A model generated the notes under the pieces. That model was not told where the DNA came from. It made no database searches and worked only from the letters and a program-made list of their open reading frames with translations. From positions 1 through 42,505 of the IMG/VR virus record IMGVR_UViG_3300034106_001640: a stretch of 42,505 bases of DNA; one strand, given 5' to 3'. Within the stretch, counting starts at the first letter, position 1; the number at the start of each line of letters is the position of its first letter. Source of the DNA: a virus. Shown piece after piece: positions 7,685-16,980 of the stretch. The translations under genes and the position numbers were made by a program.

Positions 7685-9669
7685 CTAAAAAGGTTTTTGC
7701 CTTAGATACAAAGCCTGGAATTCAGCGTGACGGCACTACTTTTGATGCCGACGCTTATACTGACGGCCGCTGGGTAAGGTTTCAGCGCGGTCGCCCACGT
7801 AAGATGGGTGGTTACAGAGAGATTGTAAATGACTTGGCAGGCCCAAGTCGTGGCATTTATTTGAACCCGCAACAAAGCTTTAACAACGTTTTTAATGGCT
7901 ATTCAGGCGGGTTGCAAGTGCTGCCAATTAGCAATAGTGGTATTGGCTCAGGCATTACTGATATGACTTTGACAGGGTTTACGGCCAACGCCAATAACCT
8001 TTGGCAATTTGATGCATTTTTTGATGGCACGGGATCGGGCAATAACTTATTACTTGCACACCCAGGGCAAAACCTTACGCTGATTGACAATAATACTAAT
8101 ACACCTGTTCTTGGCGGGTCAATTACAGGCACAAGTTTGTCGCCTATTGGTGTATTTACAGCAGTTGCTGCCACTATTACTAGTGGATCAGCCTCTATTA
8201 CAATGTCTGCTGTCAATACGCAAATTGGAGCAGGTCAGTTGGTAACAGGCACAGGCATACCGGCTGGCGCTACTGTAGTATCGATTGCATCCACCACGTT
8301 AATTATTTCAGCACCTGCAACAGCCAACGGCTCTAGCATTACGCTGACATTTGACAATCAAGTCTCAGTGTCTGGTGGTGTAGTTACTTTGCACCCTTAC
8401 GTGTTTGTTTATGGCAATGATGGCCTAATTAAGAACTGCTCGGCTGGAAATGTAAATGATTGGGTATCTGCTGATGCCAACGAGGTCTCAGTGGCCACCG
8501 GCAAGATTGTCCAAGGATTACCTGTACGTGGTGGATCAAATGCACCATCGGGCCTCTTTTGGAGCTTGGATTCTTTAATTCGAGTATCTTATATTGGCGG
8601 CGCAGGCACGCCTCCACAGTTTTGGCGGTATGACTTAATCTCTAGCCAGTCATCTATTCTTTCAAGCCAGTCGGTGATTGAGTACGACGGCGTGTATTAC
8701 TGGTGCGGCGTTGATAGGTTCTTGCTTTATAACGGTGTTGTAAAAGAGATTCCTAATAACTTTAATCAAAATTACTTTTTTGACAACTTAAACTACGCTC
8801 AACGCGAAAAAGTTTGGGTAACTAAAGTTCCACGTTTTGGTGAGATCTGGTGGTTTTACCCATCAGGCAATGCCACAGAATGCAATAACGCTGTTATCTA
8901 CAACACACGTGAAAACGTATGGTATGACGCAGGTTTTGCTGTAGGGGCACAGCGATCTGCAGGCTTCTTCTCTCAAATCTTCCAGTTTCCAGTTTCATCT
9001 GACTGGAACGTCAATGCAACCGGCGGTATCTTAACTGCCACTATTACCAATGCAGGATCTGGTTATACCAATGGTACGTATAACAACACGCCACTAACAG
9101 GTGGCGCCGGTACTGGTGCTACGGCTAATATTACTGTGGCTGGCAACGTTGTTACATCAGTTGTGATTAACGGGCATGGAATTAACTACGCGGTTGGTAA
9201 TACTTTATCTGCAGTGATTGCAGGTGGAGCAGGCTTTGTTTTAACAGTTAACACACTAATGAGCTTTGTGTCGTTGTACCAAAATGAGATTGGCACTGAT
9301 AAAGTTAGTGGGGCGCTTTCCACAGCCATTGAGTCATACTTTGAAACTAGTGATCTAGGATTGGTTGCAGGCGGGCCTTCGCAGCCTAGTCCTATTGGTG
9401 AGAATAGATGGTTAAGACTAGAGCGTGTAGAGCCTGACTTTATTCAATCTGGTGACATGGATCTATATATTACAGGTCGACCATTTGCGCAGATTGCTGA
9501 TGAGACAACAGGCCCCTATACGTTTGGACCTAGCACAGGTAAGATTGACATGCGTGAGCAACGTCGTGAGTTGCGATTAAAGTTTGTATCCAATGTGGCA
9601 GGTGGTAACTACCAAGTAGGCAAGGTCTTATTGGATGCTGATGTTGGAGATTCAAGACCTTATGGCTAA
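7681..9669 (+). CDS. Tail nozzle/hub protein with inserted Ig-like modules
   Basis: 662 residues. The N-terminal GRWVRFQRGRPRKMGGYREI and the later WFYPSGNATECNNAVIYN and ENVWYDAGF blocks are typical of podovirus nozzle or P22 gp10-like hub proteins built on a beta-propeller. Two inserts interrupt the core: residues about 160-226 (ITSGSASITMSAVNTQIGAG...) and about 445-527 (TITNAGSGYTNGTYNNTPL...), both like surface modules that move between phage structural proteins. It follows the adaptor and fibre genes in one transcription unit. Confidence 0.7.
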   Translation: MTKKVFALDTKPGIQRDGTTFDADAYTDGRWVRFQRGRPRKMGGYREIVNDLAGPSRGIYLNPQQSFNNVFNGYSGGLQVLPISNSGIGSGITDMTLTGFTANANNLWQFDAFFDGTGSGNNLLLAHPGQNLTLIDNNTNTPVLGGSITGTSLSPIGVFTAVAATITSGSASITMSAVNTQIGAGQLVTGTGIPAGATVVSIASTTLIISAPATANGSSITLTFDNQVSVSGGVVTLHPYVFVYGNDGLIKNCSAGNVNDWVSADANEVSVATGKIVQGLPVRGGSNAPSGLFWSLDSLIRVSYIGGAGTPPQFWRYDLISSQSSILSSQSVIEYDGVYYWCGVDRFLLYNGVVKEIPNNFNQNYFFDNLNYAQREKVWVTKVPRFGEIWWFYPSGNATECNNAVIYNTRENVWYDAGFAVGAQRSAGFFSQIFQFPVSSDWNVNATGGILTATITNAGSGYTNGTYNNTPLTGGAGTGATANITVAGNVVTSVVINGHGINYAVGNTLSAVIAGGAGFVLTVNTLMSFVSLYQNEIGTDKVSGALSTAIESYFETSDLGLVAGGPSQPSPIGENRWLRLERVEPDFIQSGDMDLYITGRPFAQIADETTGPYTFGPSTGKIDMREQRRELRLKFVSNVAGGNYQVGKVLLDADVGDSRPYG

Positions 9670-9922
9670 TCTACTTAACGTTGCACAGGTTTATGACCCT
9701 AGGTATCACACCTTTGAGTCATGGGCTTGCCTTATGGTTGAGTTATACTCGGCACAACAGCTATCAATTCCAGATGCTAATACTGACTGGAAAGAGTGGG
9801 GTGCAGGCTTGAAAGCTATCGATGTGTTTAGCAATGAAGGTATCCCCGGACCGTATCAATATGATGATTGGCAAGAGTGGGCTGAGCAGCTTGTCAACGC
9901 AGTTAACCCAGCAACGAGCTAA
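9662..9922 (+). CDS. Small conserved tail-region protein, function unknown
   Basis: 86 residues using ATG 9662 (MANLLNVAQVYDPRYHTF); a start at 9635 would overlap the nozzle gene by 35 bases. The sequence is acidic and Trp-rich (WKEWGAGLKAIDVFSNEGIPGP, WQEWAEQLVNAV), with no membrane span. It lies between the nozzle-like gene and the giant internal-protein gene, so a virion or assembly role is inferred. Confidence 0.6.
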   Translation: MANLLNVAQVYDPRYHTFESWACLMVELYSAQQLSIPDANTDWKEWGAGLKAIDVFSNEGIPGPYQYDDWQEWAEQLVNAVNPATS

Positions 9923-9924
9923 AT

Positions 9925-12900
9925 ATGGCACGATTTTCAGACGAACAAATTGCGGACTTTGTTGCAGCAAACATAGGCAATCCTGAAGCAATTGCCTCAG
10001 CTGCTGCCACGTATGGCATTTCAGTTGCGGATATTTCACGTGCAACTGGTTACGCGCCTAGCGCCGTTAACACATACTTTGAAACTGCAAGTGTGGCACC
10101 GCCTACACCTGTTTACACCCCACCACCAGCACCAGCCCCAGCATACGTTCCGCCGCCAACAACTGTTAGAGCTTCTGCGCCTACTAGTGGTCGTGTATTA
10201 GAAGATACAGACGAAGCTTCAATTGAGCAGCAAGTTGCAGCCGCACCAGTTTTGCACTCATACTCACAAGTAGACCCAAATAATCCTGCAATTGTTAGGC
10301 AAATTTCGTATTCAACTGGTGAAGTTTTAGGCACTCACATATTAGCTGGTGGCGGCGATCAAGGGTTAGCCAAAGCTGCAATGCCAGTTATTGGCATGGC
10401 GTTGAACATCATTGCCCCTGGCGCTGGCGCAATTATTGGAAACGCGTTAGGCGTGTCGGCAACTACAGGCGCTGCTATTTTGCAAGCGGGTTTAAATGTT
10501 GCAGGTGGTGCCTCGGTTGAAGATGCCATTAAAGGCGTAGCGCTTTCTCAAGTTGGCGGGGCAGCCACAAGCGCTTTAAATTCTGCAATAGGCCCTATTT
10601 CAAGCAACCCACTTGTTAACAACATTGTTAGCAACGTTGCTTCCAGTGTAGTTAATAGCGTCGTAACAAATCAGCCTATAACTAATTTGGCAACCACAGT
10701 TCTTGGCACAGTTGTTAACACTACAGTTACTGCTGAGACAGGTAATAGCGCAATTGGCGCAGCTGCGGCAACTTTAGTTACAACAGGCGGAAACACCACT
10801 GCTGCGTTTAATACGCTTGTTAATTCTGCAGCAGGCTCATTTAAAGCTACAGACGCAGCCAATATAATTAACCAACTGCAAAACTCAACTGCTGTAACAA
10901 CAGGCACAGAAGTAGCAGCAACAGTTGCAGATGCAGCAGGTTCAACAACAGGCACAACAGGTACTGGCGCGCTTAGTACAGTGGGTACTGGTACCGGCGG
11001 ATCGTTTGATGACTTTAATCTTACCGACAATTCCACTGTAGATACAACAGTTGCAGATACCACAGGCACTACAGTTGCAGATACCACAGCAACAACTACT
11101 ACAGGCACAGGTACGCCTAGCGTCTTAGCAAGTGTCAACAATAACGTAGTATCTGATGCCGGAAACGGCGTAACACTAACCGGTGTTGATGCTAATACAC
11201 AAGCAACTCTTGACGCTATTCAGAATGTTAATAACATTGGTACAGGCACAGGCGCTCTCAGCACAGTAGGCACCGGTACAACGGTTGCAGATACAAGTGG
11301 CGCAGGTACAACAGTTGCAGATACATCAGGCACAGGCGCCCTTGGCACAGTTACTACCCCTGTTGTTGATACTAATACATACGTTGATACTGAGTTTGGC
11401 GATTTGCAAGGCGCAATAGATCGAAACGCCGCAACAACTACTAAACCACTAACGTTTAATGAGGCTTTTGCTGCTAACCGCTTAGCGTTCGGCCCTAACG
11501 CCACCTTTGAGTGGAACGGGAAGTTATATAATACTGGCACTGCAGCTGAGGCCGCTGCGGCAGCTGATGCTAAGATTAACGCGTTAAACAAGACTAACTT
11601 GTCTACAGTAACAAACGCATCGCAAACAGTTGCTGCGCAAAATGATACCGCTGCGAGAGATGCAGGTACAAGCAATCAAAGCGATGCAGAAACTAGAAGA
11701 CTTACTGCACTAAATAACACTTTAGTCTTAGGCAACGCGCCAAATGAGTCAAACGCTGAAACACAAAGGCTAATGGAGTCCGGTCAGCGATCGGCAGCAG
11801 ACAATTTAAGCGCCATGGGTGCACAAGCACTAGGCACTACCATTAGAGGCGCAGGCAGTTTAATTACCAACATTGGCAATACATACGCGCAACTAACTGG
11901 TGATTTTGACTATAGTAATACTGCCACAAAAATCGGACAAGAGCTTGCCGAGCTTGCACAAAGCAAAGATGGTTATGGCATTGATGTGCAAAAAAATCGG
12001 ATTATGCAAGCAGTAAAGCAATCAGAGTCTGCTGATTTTTGGGATAAGCCTAAGATTATTGGCGCAGCAATTATTAAGAACCCTATTGGCTTCTTTGATA
12101 TTGCGGGCACAGAAGCTGTTGAAGAACTTCCTGAAACTGCAATTCAAATTGGCGCCGCATTAATGACAGGTGGTGGTTCTTTAGCTCTTAGTAGCGCAAG
12201 ACTAATCCAAGGTACTGCAAGCGTTGTTGGTTCCTTCATGGAAGTCTTTGGCTCATCAGGCAAAGAAACGTATCAAAAGTCAATTGCGCAAGGCGACAGT
12301 AAACAAGTTGCGCAAGATAAGTCATACATTAGTGCTGGCTTAAACGCATTGGCGGAAATGGGGCCTGACTTTATTGCTGATAAAGCACTTGTTGCGCCTT
12401 TAATGAAGAGCTTGGTTGATAAGACGCTTACATCCGTCGGTGCAGGTTATGCAACCAATACTGCAGCAGGTATATTGTCTAACTTTGTTGCAGGTGCAGC
12501 GCAAAACTACATTACTGCTTACACGGTAAACCCCAATACTGCAAACTGGAGTACGGCTTTATCTAATGGCGTGTTTGAAAGCTTTATTGGCGGCACAGTA
12601 CAAACAGCAATGTCCACACCCGGCACTGTCATTGATACCGGTGCAGTAATTGGTAGAGATTATTCAGGCAACCCTGTTACTGTTCAGCAAGTTTTAGATG
12701 GCAATAGCAATATTGATCTATCCACTGTAGATTCTAGCACGCCTATTGCAACATCAAGTAATGGCGATAGCGTCACGGTCGGCGCCTCCATGCTTTATGG
12801 CGATTCTGTAGGCTTAGGCAGTGATGTTACAGGCAGCATTTTGCCTAGCAACTTAACCGGTACAGGCAATGTTGTAGCAACAAGTGCAGACGGCACTGAT

Positions 12901-14361
12901 CTTACATTTGAACAAGTATTCTCAGGCGAAACTACTAGTGAGCAAGATACAAGCTTAACAAACTATGTCAATAGTGTTTTAGGCCCTGCAAAAATTGAGC
13001 CTACTTTTGGTACAGGATCGCTTATAGGTACTACACCAACTGGTGCGCTTACAACAACACCAGTAAGTACAACGTCTACAACCACAGGTGCGCTTTCTAC
13101 AACACCCGCAAGTACAACACCAGTAAGTACGACACCAGTAAGTACGACACCAGTAAGTACGACACCTGCAACTACAGGCGCGCTTACTACAACACCTGCT
13201 GTTACGACTACGCCTAATGGCGCAGTAATAACAAATCCTTTGTCAACGGTGACTCCAGCTGTGACCCCAGCGGTTACTCCTGCTGTTACGCCAGCTGTAA
13301 CGCCAGCGGTTACTCCTGCTGTTACGCCAGCTGTGACCCCAGCGGTGACTCCAGCTGTGACCCCAGCGGTTACTCCTGCTGTTACGCCAGCGGTGACTCC
13401 TGCTGTAACGCCAGCTGTAACTCCAGCTGTGACTCCTGCTGTAACTCCAACAACTACGCCTTTGGTTGGCGTTGACTGGATTGATAGAACACCACCACCT
13501 GTAGTACCACCTGGGGCTTTGCCTGTAGTACCATCTGAGCCTCCAGTAGTGCCGCCTGTTGTACCACCTGAGCCGCCTGTAGTACCACCTGAAGTTGTAC
13601 CACCTGTTGATGACGTTACGACAACAGACCCTACAAAGACAACAACTACAAAGACGCCAACTACGAAGACGCCGCCTAAAAAAGAACAGCAGTCAGGCGC
13701 GCTTGGCGCGGTTACAATGCCAACAAGCACTGGCGCGTTGCCCGGGACTTTGACCCCTACAATGCTGGCTGGCGCATCTATTAAGGACAACTCTGGAATG
13801 GCGCAACTCACGCAACTTTACCCGCAACTGGCTAATGTGGACCCCACGCTGTTACAAGTCTTGACAGGCCGCATTAAACCTAATATGGCTACGGCCGCTG
13901 AAACTGAAGAAGGCACAAGCTTTGTTGGCGCCAAGCTTGCAGGCGCCCCATCTCCCGGGAATCCTGTAAGCGGCAACGACAATAGCACTGTAATTCCTGG
14001 GTACGACACAGGCAATATGACAGCAGCAGGATTAAAATACCTTGGTGGAAGCCCGTTAGCAGGTTACGCTAGAGGCGGCCAAGTAGAGCATATTCCCGAG
14101 TTCATCACAGGAAAGACAGGCAATTACGTGCAAGGTGCAGGTGATGGCCAATCAGACAGTATTCCTGCCATGTTGGCGGATGGCGAGTACGTATTTGATG
14201 CGGATACGGTTGCAGCATTGGGTAATGGCTCAAATAAGGCTGGTGCCCAAGTTTTGGATAAAATGCGTGAAAGCATTAGAAAACATAAAAGATCAGCCCC
14301 AGTGGGTAAAATACCACCTAAAGCTAAGTCACCCCTGTCGTATTTGAAAGGCATGAAATGA
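9925..14361 (+). CDS. Giant repeat-rich internal virion (ejection or tape-measure-like) protein
   Basis: 1478 residues. Residues 1-45 form a small helical domain (FSDEQIADFVAANIGNPEAI). A Pro-rich linker follows, then long Ala/Thr/Gly low-complexity stretches with TVADTSGTGAL-type repeats. Residues about 680-870 are helical and hydrophobic (GAALMTGGGSLALSS, ILSNFVAGAAQNYI) and could contact membrane. Then come STTPV repeats, 16 VTPA units, and Pro- and Thr/Lys-rich linkers. The C-terminus (RGGQVEHIPEF, GQSDSIPAMLADGEYVFDA, VAALGNGSNKAGAQVLDKM) recurs in large internal proteins of aquatic phages. I infer a protein ejected into the host or lining the tail; the tape-measure label is uncertain. 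Confidence 0.65.
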   Translation: MARFSDEQIADFVAANIGNPEAIASAAATYGISVADISRATGYAPSAVNTYFETASVAPPTPVYTPPPAPAPAYVPPPTTVRASAPTSGRVLEDTDEASIEQQVAAAPVLHSYSQVDPNNPAIVRQISYSTGEVLGTHILAGGGDQGLAKAAMPVIGMALNIIAPGAGAIIGNALGVSATTGAAILQAGLNVAGGASVEDAIKGVALSQVGGAATSALNSAIGPISSNPLVNNIVSNVASSVVNSVVTNQPITNLATTVLGTVVNTTVTAETGNSAIGAAAATLVTTGGNTTAAFNTLVNSAAGSFKATDAANIINQLQNSTAVTTGTEVAATVADAAGSTTGTTGTGALSTVGTGTGGSFDDFNLTDNSTVDTTVADTTGTTVADTTATTTTGTGTPSVLASVNNNVVSDAGNGVTLTGVDANTQATLDAIQNVNNIGTGTGALSTVGTGTTVADTSGAGTTVADTSGTGALGTVTTPVVDTNTYVDTEFGDLQGAIDRNAATTTKPLTFNEAFAANRLAFGPNATFEWNGKLYNTGTAAEAAAAADAKINALNKTNLSTVTNASQTVAAQNDTAARDAGTSNQSDAETRRLTALNNTLVLGNAPNESNAETQRLMESGQRSAADNLSAMGAQALGTTIRGAGSLITNIGNTYAQLTGDFDYSNTATKIGQELAELAQSKDGYGIDVQKNRIMQAVKQSESADFWDKPKIIGAAIIKNPIGFFDIAGTEAVEELPETAIQIGAALMTGGGSLALSSARLIQGTASVVGSFMEVFGSSGKETYQKSIAQGDSKQVAQDKSYISAGLNALAEMGPDFIADKALVAPLMKSLVDKTLTSVGAGYATNTAAGILSNFVAGAAQNYITAYTVNPNTANWSTALSNGVFESFIGGTVQTAMSTPGTVIDTGAVIGRDYSGNPVTVQQVLDGNSNIDLSTVDSSTPIATSSNGDSVTVGASMLYGDSVGLGSDVTGSILPSNLTGTGNVVATSADGTDLTFEQVFSGETTSEQDTSLTNYVNSVLGPAKIEPTFGTGSLIGTTPTGALTTTPVSTTSTTTGALSTTPASTTPVSTTPVSTTPVSTTPATTGALTTTPAVTTTPNGAVITNPLSTVTPAVTPAVTPAVTPAVTPAVTPAVTPAVTPAVTPAVTPAVTPAVTPAVTPAVTPAVTPAVTPAVTPTTTPLVGVDWIDRTPPPVVPPGALPVVPSEPPVVPPVVPPEPPVVPPEVVPPVDDVTTTDPTKTTTTKTPTTKTPPKKEQQSGALGAVTMPTSTGALPGTLTPTMLAGASIKDNSGMAQLTQLYPQLANVDPTLLQVLTGRIKPNMATAAETEEGTSFVGAKLAGAPSPGNPVSGNDNSTVIPGYDTGNMTAAGLKYLGGSPLAGYARGGQVEHIPEFITGKTGNYVQGAGDGQSDSIPAMLADGEYVFDADTVAALGNGSNKAGAQVLDKMRESIRKHKRSAPVGKIPPKAKSPLSYLKGMK
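13249..13452 (+). repeat. Tandem 12-bp repeat coding for (VTPA)16 plus a VTPT end unit
   Basis: Sixteen consecutive 12-base units run from 13249 to 13440, each reading Val-Thr-Pro-Ala, followed by one VTPT unit (13441-13452). The units vary at wobble positions (gtgactccagct, gttacgccagct, gttactcctgct and others) in a patchwork that suggests repeated unequal exchange. A few bases upstream (about 13120-13166) a 15-base repeat coding STTPV is present three to four times. The encoded stretch should be an extended rod-like linker. Confidence 0.9.
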
Positions 14362-15410
14362 GTTTAATGCAAGGCAGCCCACTGCCGAATATCACCACGA
14401 CGCAGAATCAGGTAACGTCCGCCCCATCTTGGTACACCGACTATTTAAGTGACTTGGCAAAAGGCGTTACTGCAGGGGTTTCAAACGCGCAATACGCAAA
14501 TGCACAGCCACTGCAAACTGCGGCTTTTGAAAAGGCTGCAACAACAACCAATACGTACCCTGGGTACTTTACTCAAGCATTGCAATCAACGAGTGATATT
14601 GGAAAAGCAGATATTACTGCAAAGCCTGTAGATCCAAAGACAGGTCAGTTAATTCCTGACGGGCAAAGCAGAATTGAACAGTTCATGAACCCATACACAA
14701 CGCAGGTTGTGGATGCATTAGGTTCATTAGGTCAACGCAATATTCAGCAATTCTTAGCCCCACAGGCTACGGCATCTGCAGTTGGCACTGGCCAATTCGG
14801 TTCTAAGCGTGGCGCCGAGGTTCTTGGTCAAGCCATTAACACCGGCTTAATGAATACGCAAGCTGCGCAGTCACAGGCATTGCAATCTGGTTATACTGAA
14901 GCGTTGCGTGCTGCACAAGCTGATCAAGCGCAAAAGCTAGGTGCTGCTCAGCAATACGGGAGTCTTGCAACTGCAGGCCAAGCCGCTAACTTGGCAGACA
15001 TTAACGCGTTGGCCACCATGGGTAGTCAACAACAAACTATCAATCAAAATCAGCAACTGTTTCCATTGACAGCTGCCAACTTAGGCGCACAAGCATTGCG
15101 TGGTTACAACGTACCAACAACTGTTGCTAATACCTACACAGGCCCAATCCCTGGAGCTTACTCTGCTTCTCCATTGGCGCAGATTGCAGGCTTAGGCTCA
15201 ATCATTGGCGGCGTAAGTAATACAAACTTTGGAAAAGCGGCAGGCAATGCGCTAAGTAAGTTCTTCAGTGGCGGTACTGGAGGTGGTGATACAAGCGGTA
15301 TGGGAACTATTGATCCTAATCAAATGCCGTTTGACTATGACTGGACTCAAGACTTCCCTACTAACTTTGGTGGTAGCGGTAGTAACTCATTTGGTGAAGG
15401 CGAGTACTAA
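14358..15410 (+). CDS. Probable internal virion protein
   Basis: 350 residues; start overlaps the previous stop (ATGA). The N-terminus SAPSWYTDYLSDLAKGVTAG and the middle (QFLAPQATASAVGTGQFGSKRGAEVLGQAI, split into helical Ala/Gln-rich repeats) resemble proteins found between the giant virion protein and downstream ejection-type proteins in related phages. No enzymatic motif, no signal peptide; the C-terminus is Gly/Ser-rich. A structural or ejected role is inferred from position. Confidence 0.6.
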   Translation: MSLMQGSPLPNITTTQNQVTSAPSWYTDYLSDLAKGVTAGVSNAQYANAQPLQTAAFEKAATTTNTYPGYFTQALQSTSDIGKADITAKPVDPKTGQLIPDGQSRIEQFMNPYTTQVVDALGSLGQRNIQQFLAPQATASAVGTGQFGSKRGAEVLGQAINTGLMNTQAAQSQALQSGYTEALRAAQADQAQKLGAAQQYGSLATAGQAANLADINALATMGSQQQTINQNQQLFPLTAANLGAQALRGYNVPTTVANTYTGPIPGAYSASPLAQIAGLGSIIGGVSNTNFGKAAGNALSKFFSGGTGGGDTSGMGTIDPNQMPFDYDWTQDFPTNFGGSGSNSFGEGEY

Positions 15411-15412
15411 TC

Positions 15413-16972
15413 ATGGCAACACCAACAGGCGCATTACCTTCATCAATGCCATTTATGATTGGCGGTGATGACAAGGCTAAATCAGAATATTTTGATGCAA
15501 TTCAAAAGACTCTTGCAGCCTTGGAAGCAAGAACACAGCAAGGTCCTAACTTATTTCAAGTTGGCGCAGCCTTATTAGATCCCGGCCGCACAGGCAACTT
15601 TGGTGAGGCAGTTGGCAGAGCAGCAGGTGTTGTTGGTCAATACCAAGAAAAGCAACGTGAAGCTGAACTACCTATTGCGCAAATGCGTGCGCAGTTGGCT
15701 GGCCAAAAATATGAAGTAGAGAACCAAGGCAAGGCTTTGCAATTGCTTTCAGCAACATTAGGTGTTGCACCAGCGCAGGTTGAAGGCGTATTGTCAAGTG
15801 GCAATATGACTCCTGACGTGGCTGCAAAGCTTGCTAAGATCTACCCCATGGTTGCGCAGTTATCGCCTAAGGTTGGTGAAATTGTCAAAGGCACATTTAC
15901 CATGCAGAATGAGATGGGCAAGCTTGGGCTTGACCGCGAGAAGTTTGTTGCTGAGCAAACTCAGCGTCAAGTTACCAACGCAGTTAAAGACCGCGAGCTT
16001 GGTATGACTGAAGCAGATCTCATTGCTAAGTATGGCGCTGACATTGTCCCACTTATGCCCGGTGGCAAACGTCTTGGCGATATACCTAAGCCTGCCCCTG
16101 CGCCAACTACAGCAATGCCCGGTGCTCCAGCGGTAATGCCCGGAGCTGCTCCAGGTCCTGTACCCGGCGCTCCAGTTCCGCCGCCTGTTGTTATGCCGTT
16201 GGTTGCGCAGCAACAAGCAGGCCAACCGCCAGCACCTGCAGTTACTGCGCAGCCGCCAATGCCTACACCCGGGCAAGCGCCTAGGGCAAGTGATTTGCAA
16301 GGTATGCCTTTGCAATCACGGGCTGAAATTGAAAAGCGTCGTGTTGAAGAGGCTGATAAGTCATTCAATCTTAAGCGTGATGAGATCCTTAACTACACGC
16401 CGCAGTTATTGGAATCATCCAATACTAACTTGAAGCAGTTGAATGAGATTGCAACGCGTAGACCGCAAATCTTTGCGATAATGCAAGAAAAAGGTTTGCT
16501 TTCTGGTTTGCTGACTGCAGCGCAAGAAGGTGCACAAGCACAAGCCGGCACTTATACTGCGCGACTTGGGTTGCCAGTTAAAGACTTTTTGCAACGCGTT
16601 AAGCTTGAGCCTGAAGATCAGCAAGCAGTTCGCGACGTAAGCCGTATCTTGGGGACTGAATTCTTAGCCAACGTAAAAGCCAATAAGGGTTTGCTAGGTA
16701 TTAACCCCACGGATAACGATGCAAGACTCTTGCAGGCGCCAATGGCAAGTATTGATGACTCATCAAAGGCTGTGCAATTATGGTCACGCCAGCAATTGCT
16801 ATTGAATAAGCAGCGTGAAGCTTTGTACGGCGCCTATGATGGTTATACCCGTAGAGTTGGCCCCGCTGCTTCACCACGCCAATTCTTTAGCCCCGGCAGC
16901 GTGTATGAGAAGATCAATAAAGACTACGCCGATTATCGGATGCAGTTGTTCAGACAGTTTAACCCACAGTGA
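15413..16972 (+). CDS. Probable internal virion protein with Pro-rich linker
   Basis: 519 residues. The N-terminal half is helical (SEYFDAIQKTLAALEARTQQ, then GQKYEVENQGKALQLLSATLG). Residues about 225-300 form a Pro/Ala/Gly/Met-rich linker (APAVMPGAAPGPVPGAPVPP). The C-terminal half is helical again (FNLKRDEILNYTPQLLESSN, LWSRQQLLLNKQREALYGAY). It starts 2 bases after the previous stop. No known domain is recognised; the layout suits a large ejected or scaffolding-like virion component. Confidence 0.6.
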   Translation: MATPTGALPSSMPFMIGGDDKAKSEYFDAIQKTLAALEARTQQGPNLFQVGAALLDPGRTGNFGEAVGRAAGVVGQYQEKQREAELPIAQMRAQLAGQKYEVENQGKALQLLSATLGVAPAQVEGVLSSGNMTPDVAAKLAKIYPMVAQLSPKVGEIVKGTFTMQNEMGKLGLDREKFVAEQTQRQVTNAVKDRELGMTEADLIAKYGADIVPLMPGGKRLGDIPKPAPAPTTAMPGAPAVMPGAAPGPVPGAPVPPPVVMPLVAQQQAGQPPAPAVTAQPPMPTPGQAPRASDLQGMPLQSRAEIEKRRVEEADKSFNLKRDEILNYTPQLLESSNTNLKQLNEIATRRPQIFAIMQEKGLLSGLLTAAQEGAQAQAGTYTARLGLPVKDFLQRVKLEPEDQQAVRDVSRILGTEFLANVKANKGLLGINPTDNDARLLQAPMASIDDSSKAVQLWSRQQLLLNKQREALYGAYDGYTRRVGPAASPRQFFSPGSVYEKINKDYADYRMQLFRQFNPQ

Positions 16973-16980
16973 GTTGACAT

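Noticed and set aside
10671-11675. Two long minus-strand open frames (156 and 151 codons) opposite the giant protein
   Set aside because: They mirror Thr/Ala/Val-rich low-complexity codons of the plus-strand gene and have no start signals.
13249-13452. Possible CRISPR-like array
   Set aside because: Units are contiguous 12-base codon repeats without spacers.
12963-13811. 282-codon open frame on the minus strand opposite the VTPA repeats (repeating GVTAGVTAG)
   Set aside because: It is the mirror of the repeated codons of the real plus-strand gene; no ribosome binding site, no domain, and nothing on this strand nearby.
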